Positions 6,509 through 7,444 of a stretch of 7,444 nt of DNA are shown one piece after another. A program made the translations under genes and the position numbers. The DNA is from Acidobacteriaceae bacterium. GTDB taxonomy: Bacteria; Acidobacteriota; Terriglobia; Terriglobales; Acidobacteriaceae. The notes under the pieces were generated by a model. That model did no database searches and was not told the origin of the DNA. It saw nothing but the letters and a program-made list of their open reading frames with translations. Each line of letters begins with the position of its first letter. Position 1 is the first letter of the stretch. The stretch is taken from the NCBI GenBank assembly GCA_030040395.1, contig JASHTU010000077.1, positions 1 to 7,444 of the forward strand, in the 5' to 3' direction.

Positions 6509-6789
6509 CGGCGCCAATCCTCGGGCCGGCCCGGCGGCTGATTCGCCTGCCCCCTGGCGCCCCCGCCCGACCGCTCGAAATTGTCGGCGAGGTTGCGCAG
6601 CGTATCGGACATGGCGCGCAAGGCGGAGATCGACTCCCGGCGAACCTGCGGAACCACGGCGTCGTTCACGTATGCAATGGCGTGCCGCAGCTCCAATTCG
6701 ATCACTTCAAGCGCCTCTTCCAGGCACCGCCCTACGCTGGGCCCGCCCGGACCCGGAGCGCCGGGACCCGGAGGTGGGTAAGTGCTCAT
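6505..6789 (-). CDS. Small protein of unknown function, coupled upstream of rlpA
   Basis: Family not recognised. The 94-residue product has a Pro/Gly-rich N-terminus (about 5-18), a central helix-prone segment rich in Leu, Glu, Arg and Ala (about 20-73, for example CLEEALEVIELELRHAI and ALRAMSDTLRNLADNFE) that could form a helical hairpin or coiled coil, and a polar, disordered-looking tail ending in DWRR. There is no signal peptide or membrane segment, so it should be cytoplasmic. Its TGA overlaps the rlpA GTG as GTGA, which implies co-translation with the lipoprotein. The ATG at 6789 is chosen because AAGG lies nine bases before it and a candidate promoter lies between it and the farther TTG at 6879; an ATG two codons upstream is also possible. 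A cell-envelope or division role is inferred from the neighbour only. Confidence 0.7.
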   Translation of the reverse strand: MSTYPPPGPGAPGPGGPSVGRCLEEALEVIELELRHAIAYVNDAVVPQVRRESISALRAMSDTLRNLADNFERSGGGARGQANQPPGRPEDWRR

Positions 6790-6834
6790 AGACATTCGCC
6801 TTTGCGCGCATTGCGCGGCAAGTCGTCTATTCTC

Positions 6835-6863
6835 AGTCTGGTTGACGCTTTCGAGCGCGTCAA
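6835..6863 (-). promoter_or_regulatory. Candidate promoter with overlapping palindrome
   Basis: On the minus strand TTGACG (6863-6858) is followed by a 17-base spacer and CAGACT (6840-6835), a good -35 but weak -10. A perfect inverted repeat with 7-base arms, TTGACGC and GCGTCAA around an 8-base centre (6842-6863), covers the -35 and most of the spacer, as expected of a repressor operator. Transcription from here would give a leader of about 40 bases before the ATG at 6789. Acidobacterial promoters are poorly known, so this is tentative. Confidence 0.4.
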
Positions 6864-6946
6864 TGCCCGAAAACTCCAAGGCGCCTTAAACATCAACATG
6901 GGAAGGCGGTTTCCGGTTTCGATGGGCGGCTCGCTCCCGGCTCAGC

Positions 6947-7147
6947 CTAAAACCCGGCGGCAGCCGCCCGCATGAAGTCTTCAAACCCCGGATTTCCGTC
7001 TTTGTCGCGTGCGACCTTTTGCGCCCAACCTGCGTCCCACCTGGAAGGGGAAAGTGGGTCGCGGCTACTGGCCGCTTGGATGGCGGCTTCTGACCGCTTG
7101 GTTGCCAGCTCGACCCTTCCCGGCGGCAGGCGGGTTTTGCCTTGCAA
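6947..7147 (-). CDS. Doubtful small frame in the right intergenic region
   Basis: This 66-residue frame is not recognised. Its C-terminal half (SRWDAGWAQKVARDKDG, then NPGFEDFMRAAAAGF) looks protein-like and its codons are not unlike neighbours. However, the start would be a TTG with no ribosome binding site; the frame is open for another 48 bases upstream without an ATG. It may be a small gene, the tail of a decayed gene, or chance. The surrounding stretch 6880-7187 (308 bases) holds nothing else I can support. Confidence 0.25.
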   Translation of the reverse strand: MQGKTRLPPGRVELATKRSEAAIQAASSRDPLSPSRWDAGWAQKVARDKDGNPGFEDFMRAAAAGF

Positions 7148-7174
7148 GCATGTGCAACCATACCTCCAGCCAAC

Positions 7175-7180
7175 GAGGGG
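7175..7180 (+). promoter_or_regulatory. Ribosome binding site for a TTG start
   Basis: GAGGGG is followed by seven bases and TTG at 7188. It supports starting the truncated secreted protein there, upstream of its arginine-rich segment, rather than at the GTG at 7269. Confidence 0.5.
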
Positions 7181-7187
7181 TCGATTT

Positions 7188-7444
7188 TTGGGAAGTCATT
7201 TACTGTGCTTCGGCGCGAACAAAAGTCCGGCCAAACTCAATCGAGCACGAAGAATCCGCCTGGCTGGCGTGACTCTTGCCTCGATCTTCGCCATCTCCCT
7301 GCCTTGGGCCGGGGCAGCCCAAGCCTTAAGCGGCAATTCATACGCCGCGCCATACGCCGCGCTGCCGGATGCGCCTCAACCGCAGGCCCCCGCTCCCGCG
7401 AATCCGTCGCCGGTGGGACCCTGCGCCCTTGAGAACGCCGGCGC
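7188..7444 (+). CDS. N-terminus of a secreted protein, truncated by the window edge
   Basis: The frame stays open to the window end, giving 85 residues. It shows a basic region (RARRIR, 19-24), a hydrophobic stretch (LAGVTLASIFAISLPWAG, 25-42) and a signal peptidase site after GAAQA (42-46). The start of the mature chain is rich in Ala and Pro and includes LPDAPQPQ (59-66), recalled as frequent near the N-terminus of exported or outer-membrane proteins in Terriglobia. The unusually long n-region if TTG 7188 is used leaves the start uncertain; GTG 7269 would remove the basic segment. The functional domain lies beyond the window, so the product cannot be named. Confidence 0.65.
   Translation, partial: MGSHLLCFGANKSPAKLNRARRIRLAGVTLASIFAISLPWAGAAQALSGNSYAAPYAALPDAPQPQAPAPANPSPVGPCALENAG
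7339..7362 (+). repeat. 12-base tandem repeat inside the truncated secreted protein
   Basis: CATACGCCGCGC occurs twice head to tail. It keeps the frame and encodes the doubled SYAA-PYAA of the mature N-terminal linker, so it looks like a slippage duplication tolerated in a flexible region. Confidence 0.8.

Noticed and set aside
6205..6975. Plus-strand open frame of 256 codons opposite rlpA and the small gene
   Set aside because: It has low-complexity Arg/Ala/Pro composition and no motif, and it overlaps the clear RlpA protein.
7142..7157. Inverted repeat TTGCA and TGCAA upstream of the truncated secreted protein
   Set aside because: The arms are five bases and the nearby promoter-like elements are poor.

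Overview
The window looks like a chromosomal segment of a high-GC Acidobacteriota, probably class Terriglobia. This rests on the consistently high GC content, the mix of free-living heterotroph functions, and a truncated secreted protein at the right end whose mature N-terminus carries LPDAPQPQ. That motif is recalled as typical of exported proteins in this class. The taxonomic call is an inference, since there is no rRNA or other marker here. No phage, insertion sequence, CRISPR array, tRNA or rRNA gene was seen.

Layout, left to right. Positions 14-4256 hold four minus-strand genes, in transcription order: a small membrane methyltransferase (isoprenylcysteine methyltransferase-like), a secreted purine nucleoside permease (NUP) family protein, an aquaglyceroporin (GlpF type) and an altronate dehydratase (UxaA). 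The gaps between them are 124 to 138 bases, so they may be separate transcription units. A divergent intergenic region (4257-4505) leads to a plus-strand, signal-peptide-bearing isoaspartyl peptidase/type 2 asparaginase (4506-5567). An array of nine 8-base tandem repeats then separates this gene from a convergent minus-strand pair: a 94-residue protein of unknown function, followed by an RlpA-type lipoprotein with a SPOR domain. The two overlap by a GTGA, which suggests translational coupling. The last part (6880-7187) has no convincing gene, only a doubtful small minus-strand frame. At 7188 a secreted protein begins and runs off the window.

The genes do not form one obvious pathway. Common themes are scavenging of small nutrients (sugar acid, glycerol, nucleoside, isoaspartyl peptides) and envelope work. 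Four products are predicted to be exported (NUP, isoaspartyl peptidase, RlpA, terminal protein) and two are integral to the membrane. I did not find a convincing new multi-gene system. The points most worth following up are the two 8-base-period repeat arrays in intergenic DNA, a Glu-to-Gln change at the RlpA site equivalent to a catalytic residue, the small protein coupled to rlpA with an operator-like palindrome upstream, and the loss of SAF-domain histidines in the UxaA protein.
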